NCBI GenBank assembly: GCA_002162915.1
Contig: MABB01000125.1
Location: 1-7,496 of the forward strand
Direction: 5' to 3'
From: Rhodospirillales bacterium 47_12_T64
Lineage (GTDB): Bacteria > Pseudomonadota > Alphaproteobacteria > Kiloniellales > Kiloniellaceae
Length of the DNA stretch: 7,496 bases
In this document: positions 1 to 6,870 of the stretch, piece by piece
How positions within the stretch are numbered: position 1 is the stretch's first letter
Layout: each line of letters begins with the position of its first letter
Program-made: the position numbers and the translations under genes
The notes under the pieces: generated by a model
The model's database searches: none
What the model saw: only the letters and a program-made list of their open reading frames with translations
What the model was told of the DNA's origin: nothing

Positions 1-1
1 C

Positions 2-298
2 ACAAGAAATAACCCTTGTGTTGGATGCCACCGCCTCGGTGTTCAATTTACCAGTGGACAGGGAACAGAGGAAGCTTCAGGCCAAGCGGATATACCCAAC
101 GCTGATAGCTGGGCCAAAAGTTATCCTGCGTCCCATTTCATGCCTGTTGGAAACTTCCATTCAGAAGCTCAATGGAATGTAATTTATGCTCAATCGGTAC
201 AGGATATACTTGATTGCCATAATGCTTACGAAGTCCAAGATACAAAGCAATTAGGTATTCTGGGGTGCTTGACTGAGCCCATAACAGGAAAACCGTAA
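2..298 (+). CDS. C-terminal part of a c-type cytochrome-like protein (5' end outside window)
   Basis: An open frame runs from the window edge to a TAA stop at 296-298, giving the last 98 residues of a protein. The visible part contains CVGCH (residues 6-10 of the fragment), the CXXCH motif that covalently binds heme c through two Cys thioethers with His as axial ligand. About 40 residues later comes HFMPVG; its Met is a plausible sixth heme ligand, because c-type cytochromes often place the axial Met in a Met-Pro context. Two more Cys lie near the C-terminus (LDC and LGC). Proteins of this type are exported and matured in the periplasm, so a signal peptide would be expected upstream but cannot be seen. 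The frame uses ordinary codons and ends just before a terminator, which supports a real gene. The exact family and redox partner are not recognisable; a multiheme or multidomain protein is possible. Confidence 0.6.
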   Translation, partial: TRNNPCVGCHRLGVQFTSGQGTEEASGQADIPNADSWAKSYPASHFMPVGNFHSEAQWNVIYAQSVQDILDCHNAYEVQDTKQLGILGCLTEPITGKP

Positions 299-308
299 TC
301 CGATCTAG

Positions 309-338
309 AAAATGGTCTCATTGTTGGGGCTATTTTTT
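309..338 (+). terminator. Rho-independent terminator of the cytochrome-like gene
   Basis: An 11-bp stem pairs 309-319 (AAAATGGTCTC) with 326-336 (GGGGCTATTTT), allowing G-U pairs, around a 6-nt loop at 320-325. The 3' arm runs directly into a T tract at 333-338. The hairpin starts 10 bases after the stop at 298, the usual place for an intrinsic terminator. Confidence 0.75.
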
Positions 339-390
339 ATTTCTTTGTAAAATTACACCATCAGGTCTCTCAAAATATATTTCTTTTGGA

Positions 391-421
391 TTGCTGATTA
401 GCTCTAAAGTGGATCTATACT
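391..421 (+). promoter_or_regulatory. Possible promoter for the PMH-like gene
   Basis: A good -10 hexamer, TATACT (416-421), lies about 90 bases before the start codon. The best -35 partner is TTGCTG (391-396), but the spacer is 19 bp, longer than the optimal 17. The region after the upstream terminator is AT-rich and must contain the promoter of the next gene, but this assignment is only the best of several weak options. A TAATAC at 445-450 with a poor -35 is an alternative. Confidence 0.3.
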
Positions 422-485
422 TTTTCAACAAAAATAATGTTAAATAATACAAGAATTTTAAATCAGATAACTGCCCTTTTTAGGC

Positions 486-506
486 CCAGGTAATTAACCA
501 GGTAAT
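486..506 (+). repeat. Two direct copies of CCAGGTAAT spanning the ribosome binding site
   Basis: CCAGGTAAT occurs at 486-494 and again at 498-506, a 12-base periodicity. The AGG of the second copy (500-502) sits 7 nt before the ATG at 510 and is the likely, rather weak, Shine-Dalgarno sequence. The first copy is too far upstream to serve this start. Confidence 0.5.
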
Positions 507-509
507 AGC

Positions 510-2072
510 ATGTGTGAAAAAGAAATTAGAAACATTCTGTTGATAAGTGTCGACCAGTGGCGTGCTGAATGTCTTTCTTCTGCCGGACATATGGTACAAA
601 CGCCTAATCTGGATCAACTTGCTGCTGATGGTTTGGCGTTCAGGAAACATTACACCCAGTGTCTTCCATGTGGGCCGTCACGCACTTCGTTACTTACCTC
701 TATGTATGCCATGAACCATAGACATGTTTCTAATGGCACGCCGTTGGATGCAAACTTCACCAATATTGCGCTCGAAGCCCGCAAGAAAGGTTATGAACCT
801 ACTCTTTACGGATACACCGACACGCCGGTTGATCCACGAGGCCGGGATGAGAATGATCCCGATCTAAAAACCTATTGTGGTGTTATGCCTGGATTTCGTG
901 TCGGGTCTCTGGTTAGCGAAGAAATGGCCGTGGACTGGTTCGGGGAGTTGGAAGCCAAAGGTTATAAGCTTCCAGAAAACCAGTTTGATATTGCTCTTGG
1001 TAAAGAAAATTATCCCGGAGCAGAGGAGAGAGGCTATAGTTTTGCTCCCCCTCAGTATGACAGAGATAGCAGCGACACTGCCTTCATTGCCGACAAACTT
1101 ATAAAATATATAACCATCCATAGAGAACCCTGGTTTCTCCATGGTGTGTTTTTAAGGCCTCACCCTCCGTTATTCGCTCCAGAGCCCTATAACAGTATGT
1201 ATGACCCGAATGATATTGAAATGCCGCATCGGGCTGAGAGTGTAGATAAAGAAAAGGGGCAGCACTCTTATCTCGATTACGCTCTGGATAAAATGGCTAA
1301 AGACGGGGCCTACATGGGGCATGATTATAATGTTCGTGACTTACCTGATCATGAAGTCAAACAAATGCGGGCTGCCTACTATGGGCTCATTTCAGAGGTT
1401 GACGATCAGCTCGGCCGCGTTATCCAAACCCTTAAAGACACAGATCAGTATGATAATACGCTCATTGTCTTTACCTCTGATCATGCAGAACAACTTGGTG
1501 ATCATTGGTTGTGGGGTAAGCTTGGATACTTTGATGAAAGCTGCCATATACCGCTCATCATAAGAGACCCTCGTCAGGAAGCTGACCTATCACGAGGACA
1601 GACAGTAAATACGCATTTTAGTGAGGCAGTCGATATCATGCCGACCATTCTGAATTTACTCGATATGAAAGTGCCTATGCAATGTGATGGACACTCCCTG
1701 CGTCCTTTCCTGGAAGAAAGACAACCGGATAAGTGGCGAAGTGAAGTTCATTGGGAATTTGACTTTCGGGATCTAGGGAACTTTTCAGCAGAAGAAAAAT
1801 TTAATCTCACCAGCGATCAATGTGTCATGACGATAATCCGTGATGATAAATTCAAGTACGTCCACTTCACAGCACAACCACCACTGCTGTTTGATATAGA
1901 ATCAGATCCTGATGAGCGTGTAAATTTGGCAAATAATCCTGAATACATGGCCATAGTTTTAACCTACGCACAGAAGATGTTGAGCTGGCGTCAAAATTAT
2001 GTGGCAAGACGGATGAGCCACATGAAAATAACACCAGAAGGGCTGACTGAGCGAGATTATACGCGTATTTAG
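510..2072 (+). CDS. Phosphonate monoester hydrolase-like enzyme, sulfatase / alkaline phosphatase superfamily
   Basis: The 520-residue protein has no signal peptide, so it is probably cytoplasmic. It carries the sulfatase signature CGPSRTSLLT at residues 54-63, where Cys54 would be oxidised to formylglycine, the catalytic nucleophile. Metal-binding candidates are Asp15 (ISVDQW) and Asp324-His325 (TSDHAEQLGDH). Asn75 (VSNGTPLD), His218 (RPHPP) and Lys337 match active-site positions of the Rhizobium and Burkholderia phosphonate monoester hydrolases (about 514 residues, recalled from memory). Similarity seems to run end to end, including YEFDFRD-like and LSWR..GLT C-terminal segments. Known members are promiscuous, cleaving phosphonate monoesters, phosphodiesters and sulfate esters, and their natural substrate is unclear. 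Here CGPSR replaces the CGPAR of those enzymes, and LTS the usual LTG. The gene stands alone between terminators, with no formylglycine-generating enzyme or phosphonate genes in the window. An arylsulfatase with a different main substrate remains possible. The start is the first in-frame ATG after a stop at 495. Confidence 0.88.
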   Translation: MCEKEIRNILLISVDQWRAECLSSAGHMVQTPNLDQLAADGLAFRKHYTQCLPCGPSRTSLLTSMYAMNHRHVSNGTPLDANFTNIALEARKKGYEPTLYGYTDTPVDPRGRDENDPDLKTYCGVMPGFRVGSLVSEEMAVDWFGELEAKGYKLPENQFDIALGKENYPGAEERGYSFAPPQYDRDSSDTAFIADKLIKYITIHREPWFLHGVFLRPHPPLFAPEPYNSMYDPNDIEMPHRAESVDKEKGQHSYLDYALDKMAKDGAYMGHDYNVRDLPDHEVKQMRAAYYGLISEVDDQLGRVIQTLKDTDQYDNTLIVFTSDHAEQLGDHWLWGKLGYFDESCHIPLIIRDPRQEADLSRGQTVNTHFSEAVDIMPTILNLLDMKVPMQCDGHSLRPFLEERQPDKWRSEVHWEFDFRDLGNFSAEEKFNLTSDQCVMTIIRDDKFKYVHFTAQPPLLFDIESDPDERVNLANNPEYMAIVLTYAQKMLSWRQNYVARRMSHMKITPEGLTERDYTRI

Positions 2073-2101
2073 TCATCTAAACTCTTCGACAAAGTCGCAG
2101 C

Positions 2102-2138
2102 AAAGGCGCGACCAATGTTATCAACGGGTCGCGCCTTT
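2102..2138. terminator. Bidirectional terminator between convergent genes
   Basis: A perfect 12-bp inverted repeat, AAAGGCGCGACC (2102-2113) and GGTCGCGCCTTT (2127-2138), flanks a 13-nt loop. It lies between the stop of the PMH-like gene (2072) and the stop of the convergent chemoreceptor gene (2174-2172). The GC-rich core with A and T ends reads as a hairpin followed by a short T run on either strand. The T runs are only three bases long, so efficiency is uncertain. Confidence 0.75.
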
Positions 2139-2171
2139 AAAGAAGTTAGGTTTAGTTCAGGTAGGCTTTCC

Positions 2172-4532
2172 TTACCTCTCCTGATCCAAGTGCATCTGGT
2201 ATTCAGTCAATCGTTCGTTAAGCTTGGCTGCTTCTTCTGCGAGCTCTCTGGAGGTACCAAGAAGGCTTTGAGCGGAACTTCCGGTATCGATTGACTGTCT
2301 GTGAACGTCATTGACCAAATCAACGATCTGGCGAGACCCTTGCGCCATACTCTCGATATTCTGGGCTATAGCTCCGGCTGCGCGATCTTGTTCATTGATT
2401 GAATCAGAGATTTTATTCTGTGTTTCTCCAACTTGTTGCATGACAACATCGATAGATTCCATGGTATCGGTAGTTGCCTGAGCATGAACCTGTAATTCTT
2501 TGATCATCGCCGCAACCTGATCCGTAGCAGAGGCGGTTTCTTCTGCAAGCGCTTTCACTTCGGAGGCAACCACACCAAAACCACGTCCCGCTTCGCCTGC
2601 GCGTGCGGCCTCGATGGTCGCATTCATCGCCAGAATTTTAGTCTGGTTGGTAATGGTTGTGATCATCTCGTTGATCTTGCTGATACTGTCGCTTGAACTC
2701 CGCAACTGGGTAACCGTCTCTGATGCTTTGGCAAGTTGATTGATCGCTTCAGTTGACGTTGTCCTGGCATGATCAGATTCGGTATTAATGGTTCTGATAT
2801 CTGTGGACATTGCTTCCGTCGTCTGCGTAACACCCTGAGCGGAATCATACCCTCCTTGAGCAAGTTGTTGTGTATTTTGAGCTTGTTCCGTAACGGTTTG
2901 AGACTGACTATTAAGCGATGTCGAAGTTTCTTCAACATTTGAGGATAATGCACTTACTCGGTCTGCGACCAGACGAACATTGTTGATGAGCTCGCTCGCT
3001 GCTTCCCTGTTGTTTTCCCGTTCTGTTACATTTTGCCATGTGAGCATACAGGCTTTGAATTCGCCCAAATTTCCAACAACAGCAGAGGCCGATACTTCGA
3101 GTAACTTATCATCATAAGTTATCAAACGTGTGTTTGGTAAGTTTTCCGGGTCTGTAAGTGAGATAAAATCAGCCTGTTCCAATCCGAAAAAGTTTCCATC
3201 TTCCCCGATGGGATCTCTTTCTGCATTTTCATTGTTGATGTACCTACGCGCGCGATGATTTGCAAAAGAAATAAAGCCTTCTGTATTTATCATAACAGTC
3301 GACATCGGGCTGGTCTCAACCATGTTTTTGAGCTGGAACACCTGTGCAACGCTATTACTTAACTGATCGAGCGCAGTTGCCATGGTTTTAAACTCATCAG
3401 GCCCGACAACAGGTGGAGCAATATCCACCTTACCTTCACTGATCGATGTCATCGCCTTTGCAAAGGCCTTTAATTTTCCAAAAACGGCAAATCGAAGCAT
3501 AAGAAAGGCGAGGAGCCATGTCGCGAGAAATACACCTGCTAGAACTTTGATTGCGTCTTGGGTTAGTTGCTCAGACCCTTTTGCAAAATCACTAACGTCT
3601 CTCACCAATGTTGCACGGGCCCATAATATATCATGGCTACCGAACAAGCTGGCAGTGATATGAGCTGTCGACCCTACAAGCTTAAGTCCATTTTTTAGTT
3701 CTGTCGTTGTTATATCTGGAGTTGCTGTATCTGGTTGGCCTGTTTCTTCTGTTTTGACAGCTTCAATTTCGGGCTCGACTTCTGGAGATTTTGCTCCTTC
3801 TTGAACCTCTTCAACGGCAGTCTCGTTCTCTGAGACGATCTCAGGTCTTTTTTCTGAAAAAGCAAAGCCTGTTTCACTGTTTGAAGGGTCATAGATAGTA
3901 ACATCTGCGCCAAGTGTTTCACTGATACCTTCAAGGTATTGCATAGGATCTGTTACCAACTCGACAAAGCCGGCAACTTTAAATCCACCGATTGGAAAAA
4001 TCGTAGAGTGAACGGGGCGTCCATCACTATTAGCCCAGAGAAAGCTTATAGGTTTTCTTTTTGCTTTTTTATCTCGGGCCTTTAACTCTTCAAGAATGGC
4101 AGCATTATCCGTGATGCTGCCCTTTTGTGAAGAGGTAATAAGGCCCATTTCCGGTGTATAGAAATGCGTTGCAACAAGGACAATTTCACCAGTTTGTATT
4201 TCTTTGTTATTTCGGTACCATTTGTCAAAGGTTGCGATTTCTTCAGGTGATTTCTTATCTTTCATTGCTTTGGCAAGAAATTTATATCGAGCCCAATCAG
4301 AACCTACTGTAAACAGTTTAGGTTCATATTTTTGGCGTATTCTTTCCTGAACCATCAACCGGAACTGATTGGTACTCTCCTTGTTAAGTGTATCTAACGA
4401 AAAGTTCTTATATTTCTCAAAAGACCAAAACTGTGCTGCAACAATAGCTGCAGATGCCAGTAACCCTATCAAGAGCAAGATTTTTCGCAAAGTCCAAATG
4501 GTTGTCTTTTGGTGGTCCCCCGACCCGAGCAT
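2172..4532 (-). CDS. Methyl-accepting chemotaxis protein with periplasmic sensor, HAMP and PAS-like domain
   Basis: The 786-residue chemoreceptor senses a signal in the periplasm and would control the CheA kinase through CheW at its cytoplasmic tip. A short basic N-terminus precedes TM1 (about 18-36). A periplasmic domain of about 290 residues follows, with a Cache-like look in its first 190 residues (tentative). TM2 is at about 329-350, then HAMP (about 350-400), a PAS-like segment (about 403-505, with [20 protein letters not shown]) and the MCP signalling coiled coil (about 510-775). The conserved hairpin tip is at about 623-670, including [20 protein letters not shown]. The periplasmic part contains a Glu/Pro/Thr-rich, probably disordered stretch at about 228-275. 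The C-terminus (HLDQER) lacks a CheR-docking pentapeptide such as NWETF. No che genes are adjacent, so it is an orphan receptor gene. The start is supported by AGGA 8 nt upstream. Ligand unknown. Confidence 0.93.
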   Translation of the reverse strand: MLGSGDHQKTTIWTLRKILLLIGLLASAAIVAAQFWSFEKYKNFSLDTLNKESTNQFRLMVQERIRQKYEPKLFTVGSDWARYKFLAKAMKDKKSPEEIATFDKWYRNNKEIQTGEIVLVATHFYTPEMGLITSSQKGSITDNAAILEELKARDKKAKRKPISFLWANSDGRPVHSTIFPIGGFKVAGFVELVTDPMQYLEGISETLGADVTIYDPSNSETGFAFSEKRPEIVSENETAVEEVQEGAKSPEVEPEIEAVKTEETGQPDTATPDITTTELKNGLKLVGSTAHITASLFGSHDILWARATLVRDVSDFAKGSEQLTQDAIKVLAGVFLATWLLAFLMLRFAVFGKLKAFAKAMTSISEGKVDIAPPVVGPDEFKTMATALDQLSNSVAQVFQLKNMVETSPMSTVMINTEGFISFANHRARRYINNENAERDPIGEDGNFFGLEQADFISLTDPENLPNTRLITYDDKLLEVSASAVVGNLGEFKACMLTWQNVTERENNREAASELINNVRLVADRVSALSSNVEETSTSLNSQSQTVTEQAQNTQQLAQGGYDSAQGVTQTTEAMSTDIRTINTESDHARTTSTEAINQLAKASETVTQLRSSSDSISKINEMITTITNQTKILAMNATIEAARAGEAGRGFGVVASEVKALAEETASATDQVAAMIKELQVHAQATTDTMESIDVVMQQVGETQNKISDSINEQDRAAGAIAQNIESMAQGSRQIVDLVNDVHRQSIDTGSSAQSLLGTSRELAEEAAKLNERLTEYQMHLDQER

Positions 4533-4540
4533 ATCGATAT

Positions 4541-4544
4541 TCCT
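4541..4544 (-). promoter_or_regulatory. Ribosome binding site of the chemoreceptor gene
   Basis: TCCT on the plus strand reads AGGA on the coding strand. It lies 8 nt before the ATG at 4532-4530 and supports that start over later in-frame Met codons inside the protein. Confidence 0.6.
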
Positions 4545-4822
4545 AAATATTGTTCACTGAACGATTTTTTTATTCACATGTAAATTTGTTCATACAAGTG
4601 TTGCTATAAAGTAAATAAATGTCGTTATTTAGTGAGTTAATAGGAGCACAATATTCTGAAAGCACTTTCTTTAGTTGTATTTTATTTGAGTTGTGGAGTT
4701 AGGCACCCTAAAAAGTAAAAGAAAATAACTAAAGCATTGTTCAGTTCATCTGTCCGGAAGGGTGAGGTGTCATTGGATTATGAATTTCTATAGAACATAG
4801 AATGCCCAGAGTATAACCGACT

Positions 4823-5011
4823 TCACCAATCAAAATAGAGTCTGGACGGCATGTGTTTGAAAGGAGTGGGGAGGAACAGCGTTATACCTGCGAATCCAAA
4901 CAAAATTATCATCCCTTTGATAATTAAGATCACCATCCAGGATTTAGCCCATAAATATAAACCTTCTGACTCTAATATAGTGCTCTTAACAATAACAGCG
5001 TACATACACAT
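4823..5011 (-). CDS. Doubtful small ORF, possible single-span membrane protein of 62 residues
   Basis: This minus-strand ORF begins ATG at 5011-5009 and ends TGA at 4825-4823. It encodes a strongly hydrophobic stretch at about residues 25-48 (WMVILIIKGMIILFGFAGITLFLP), flanked by a polar N-terminus and a short basic tail, so the product could be a one-pass inner-membrane peptide. Against it, there is no Shine-Dalgarno sequence before the ATG, an in-frame stop lies four codons upstream, and the opposite strand is also open for 58 codons over the same bases, which suggests low-information AT-rich DNA. I do not recognise a family. It could be a real small protein, a gene remnant, or chance. It lies about 290 bp upstream of the chemoreceptor gene on the same strand, with no sign of co-transcription. 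Confidence 0.25.
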   Translation of the reverse strand: MCMYAVIVKSTILESEGLYLWAKSWMVILIIKGMIILFGFAGITLFLPTPFKHMPSRLYFDW

Positions 5012-5074
5012 GTTATTTTTCTATTAACCATTGAATAGCATAATGTTTATTAGTTTGTTTCCAAAGAAGGAATT

Positions 5075-5128
5075 ATGTCAAAGGAGTACTGGGACAGTGT
5101 ACTCATGTTTTTTGGAATGACTATTTGA
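5075..5128 (+). CDS. Doubtful 17-codon mini-ORF upstream of the peptidase operon
   Basis: ATG at 5075 is preceded by AAGAAGG (5064-5070), a fair Shine-Dalgarno at a short 4-nt spacing. The frame encodes MSKEYWDSVLMFFGMTI and stops at TGA 5126-5128. It ends about 24 bases before the -35 of the operon promoter, so it would not be in that transcript and cannot be a leader peptide for it unless transcription starts further upstream. There is no run of one amino acid as in attenuator peptides. It may be chance. Confidence 0.15.
   Translation: MSKEYWDSVLMFFGMTI
5084..5104. repeat. Inverted repeat GAGTAC-N9-GTACTC
   Basis: Arms at 5084-5089 and 5099-5104 are perfect 6-bp inverted copies with a 9-nt spacer, so equivalent bases of the arms are 15 bp apart. 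The site lies about 48 bp upstream of the -35 of the operon promoter, a position where an activator or other regulator could bind. No known operator is recognised, and a 6-bp repeat can occur by chance. Confidence 0.3.
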
Positions 5129-5151
5129 GAACACTCTTTTTTGCTTTCTCT

Positions 5152-5180
5152 TTGAAAGGATCAACGTCATCGGGTATAAA
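5152..5180 (+). promoter_or_regulatory. Sigma70-type promoter of the peptidase-bactofilin operon
   Basis: TTGAAA (5152-5157) and TATAAA (5175-5180) each match the housekeeping consensus at five of six positions, and the 17-bp spacer is ideal. Transcription would start near 5187, leaving a leader of about 60-90 nt depending on which start codon is used. It is the best promoter in the window. Confidence 0.65.
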
Positions 5181-5274
5181 TTCGTTCCAGGTTACTTATA
5201 TGATAATTTTTTGTTCCTAAGACATAGTCATCGACTATTCAAGATGGTTGCGTATTGGAACAATATGCGGGGGG

Positions 5275-6870
5275 ATGAGTGTGCACGAAATTGCGCATAG
5301 AGCGAAGCTTAAATTAGATCAAATATTCGCACCACGTGAAATTCATATCCGTTCTCACGATGAGGTCCGTTTTGTCAGGTTAACTCCGGCGATTCAAAAG
5401 AGTGTTGCATCAAGTGTCCTGGCCCTAATGGGGTGGTTGGCTTTCAGTTCTGGAACTATGGTTTTCACAGAGCAAAGACTTGCTGATAAAGATTTAGTTA
5501 TCGAAGAACAGAAACTTGATTATTTTGACCTTCTTCAACAAGTTGGTGAGTATCACACTCAGTTTTCAAAAATAACAAACGATCTTCAGGAAAATCAGGA
5601 TCAACTAATAAGTCTTCTCGATGGGACGGAGGTTCGTGAAACCTCTACCACTGAGGTCGTAAAACTTAAAAGTTCCGAGAATGAAAGAGCCCGTGTTGCT
5701 CTCGCTCGCCAGGCCTTAGAAGATAAGCTAGAACAATTCGAAGACGATCTTGAAACTATTGCCGGGCAAAGTGCGGCTCTTGAAACGCAGGCTATACAGT
5801 TACGTCAAGTTTTGGCGACATCAGAAGAAGAGCGAAGCAAAACTGCCGAATCACGTAAAATGCTTGGTGGCAAGCTGATCCGTGTTCAAAATGATCTGGA
5901 AACAGTTTCAAAGGCTAAAACTGACCTGGAAGAAAATCGTGAAGAGATCCTTGCGCAAGTGGGTGATCTCAACGAAGAAATTGTTAACCTGAAAGAACAG
6001 CTGGCTGATCGAGATCAGGTGATCGACGGACAGCAAACTCAGATGGCTTCTTTAATGGAAGCCAAGCGCGTTGCGGCCGAAGATGTTGTGCAAACAGATT
6101 TGCAGCTTATAGAACAAGCCACGATCCTTAACATGTTCAGAGAAGGTAACCGGAATTTAGAGAGCGAGGTTAGTCAACTCAAAAATTCTCTGGTTGAGGT
6201 TTCAAATATTCAACGTGAGTTGATTGAGCGCTTAACTGAACGGTCAAAATACAGTCTTGATGTCATTGAGAAGACCGTTGAAATGACCGGATTAAATCTG
6301 AATAAACTACTCGGTTCCGATGATTTGCAAGTTGGTCAAGGCGGACCTTATATTCCTGTCGATGAGATTGAAGAAAGTGCTGAATATGAGCAATCAGTCA
6401 ATTTACTGGACATGCAACTAAACCGATGGGAATCATTACAGGAAGTCGTATCAAAGCTGCCGTTAACAACCCCCATAGATCAATATAGAATCTCCAGTTC
6501 TTTTGGGAAACGTCGGGATCCTGTAACTGGCAAAACCTCTGTGCATAACGGGCTTGATATGGCTGCGCCAATGAAATCATCTGTTTATGCTCCGGCACCA
6601 GGTAAGGTTGTATATTCGGGCTGGAGAGGTCGATATGGCCGGCTTGTCGAAATTGATCATGGCAATGGTATCAGAACACGGTATGGTCACTTAAGAAAAT
6701 TACTCGTGAAACAAGGTCAGGAAGTATCCCACCGGGAAAAAATCGCTTTACTCGGAAATTCTGGGCGTAGTACAGGGCCACACGTTCATTATGAAGTGTT
6801 ATACAACGGTAAACCCGTAGATCCTCGTAAATTTATTTTGGCAGGTAGAAATGTTTTCAAAGTCCAATAA
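5275..6870 (+). CDS. Membrane-anchored coiled-coil M23 (LytM) peptidoglycan endopeptidase, LmdC-like partner of bactofilin
   Basis: This zinc endopeptidase would cut peptide cross-links of peptidoglycan in the periplasm. From ATG 5275 it has 531 residues: a cytoplasmic tail (1-40, including IFAPREIHIRS), one TM helix (about 41-63), a long Glu/Gln-rich coiled coil (about 66-336), a linker, and a C-terminal M23 domain (about 400-520). The LytM zinc ligands are intact: His424 and Asp428 in HNGLD, and His505 in HVHYE; the catalytic-type His472 (YGH) and His503 are also present. This predicts an active enzyme rather than a degenerate EnvC/NlpD-type activator. The architecture and the overlapping bactofilin gene match LmdC of Hyphomonas neptunium, whose cytoplasmic tail binds bactofilin. 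The start is uncertain. TTG 5248 would add nine residues; GTG 5281 has a G-run (5269-5274) at good spacing. I chose the ATG on codon preference, although the G-run abuts it. Confidence 0.9.
   Translation: MSVHEIAHRAKLKLDQIFAPREIHIRSHDEVRFVRLTPAIQKSVASSVLALMGWLAFSSGTMVFTEQRLADKDLVIEEQKLDYFDLLQQVGEYHTQFSKITNDLQENQDQLISLLDGTEVRETSTTEVVKLKSSENERARVALARQALEDKLEQFEDDLETIAGQSAALETQAIQLRQVLATSEEERSKTAESRKMLGGKLIRVQNDLETVSKAKTDLEENREEILAQVGDLNEEIVNLKEQLADRDQVIDGQQTQMASLMEAKRVAAEDVVQTDLQLIEQATILNMFREGNRNLESEVSQLKNSLVEVSNIQRELIERLTERSKYSLDVIEKTVEMTGLNLNKLLGSDDLQVGQGGPYIPVDEIEESAEYEQSVNLLDMQLNRWESLQEVVSKLPLTTPIDQYRISSSFGKRRDPVTGKTSVHNGLDMAAPMKSSVYAPAPGKVVYSGWRGRYGRLVEIDHGNGIRTRYGHLRKLLVKQGQEVSHREKIALLGNSGRSTGPHVHYEVLYNGKPVDPRKFILAGRNVFKVQ
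6843..6846 (+). promoter_or_regulatory. Ribosome binding site of the bactofilin gene, inside the peptidase gene
   Basis: AGGT (6843-6846) lies within the last codons of the peptidase gene, 4 nt before the bactofilin ATG at 6851. It supports the overlapping start and suggests coupled translation. Confidence 0.45.

Larger units (their letters stand above)
4533..5247. other. AT-rich divergent intergenic region
   Basis: This stretch of about 715 bp separates the leftward chemoreceptor gene from the rightward peptidase-bactofilin operon. It should contain both promoters. Only the rightward one is convincing (5152-5180); I see no strong -35/-10 pair for the chemoreceptor. Short inverted repeats occur at 4552-4562 (GTTCA-C-TGAAC), 4658-4669 (GAAAG-CA-CTTTC), 4699-4711 (TTAGG-CAC-CCTAA) and 5084-5104. 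They are too short and unlike known operators to assign. Two small ORFs (4823-5011 minus, 5075-5128 plus) are listed separately as doubtful. No tRNA, clear riboswitch or mobile element was recognised. Confidence 0.6.

Noticed and set aside
864..1142. Minus-strand frame of 92 codons, and a plus-strand frame at 877-1104, inside the PMH-like gene
   Set aside because: Both lie wholly inside a well-supported gene, lack ribosome binding sites and encode no recognisable protein; they are shadow frames.
2172..2200. Looked for a CheR/CheB-docking pentapeptide at the chemoreceptor C-terminus
   Set aside because: The protein ends HLDQER, with no NWETF-like motif; absence is common among chemoreceptors and not remarkable.
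2663..2953. Open frames within the chemoreceptor gene (also at 3382-3663, 3710-3934 and 4369-4560)
   Set aside because: They overlap a gene with clear domains over its whole length and give biased, low-complexity translations typical of shadow frames.
4552..4562. GTTCACTGAAC considered as a LexA/SOS box
   Set aside because: The alphaproteobacterial SOS box is a direct repeat, GTTC-N7-GTTC; this is a short inverted repeat with different spacing, and a chemoreceptor is not a typical SOS gene.
4860..4876. Purine-rich segment with AAGGAG and GGAGG resembling strong ribosome binding sites
   Set aside because: No start codon follows at a suitable distance on the plus strand, so it is probably incidental.
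4851..5026. Plus-strand frame of 58 codons opposite the small minus-strand ORF
   Set aside because: There is no Shine-Dalgarno sequence before the ATG and the translation looks less protein-like than the opposite strand; openness on both strands mainly reflects base composition.
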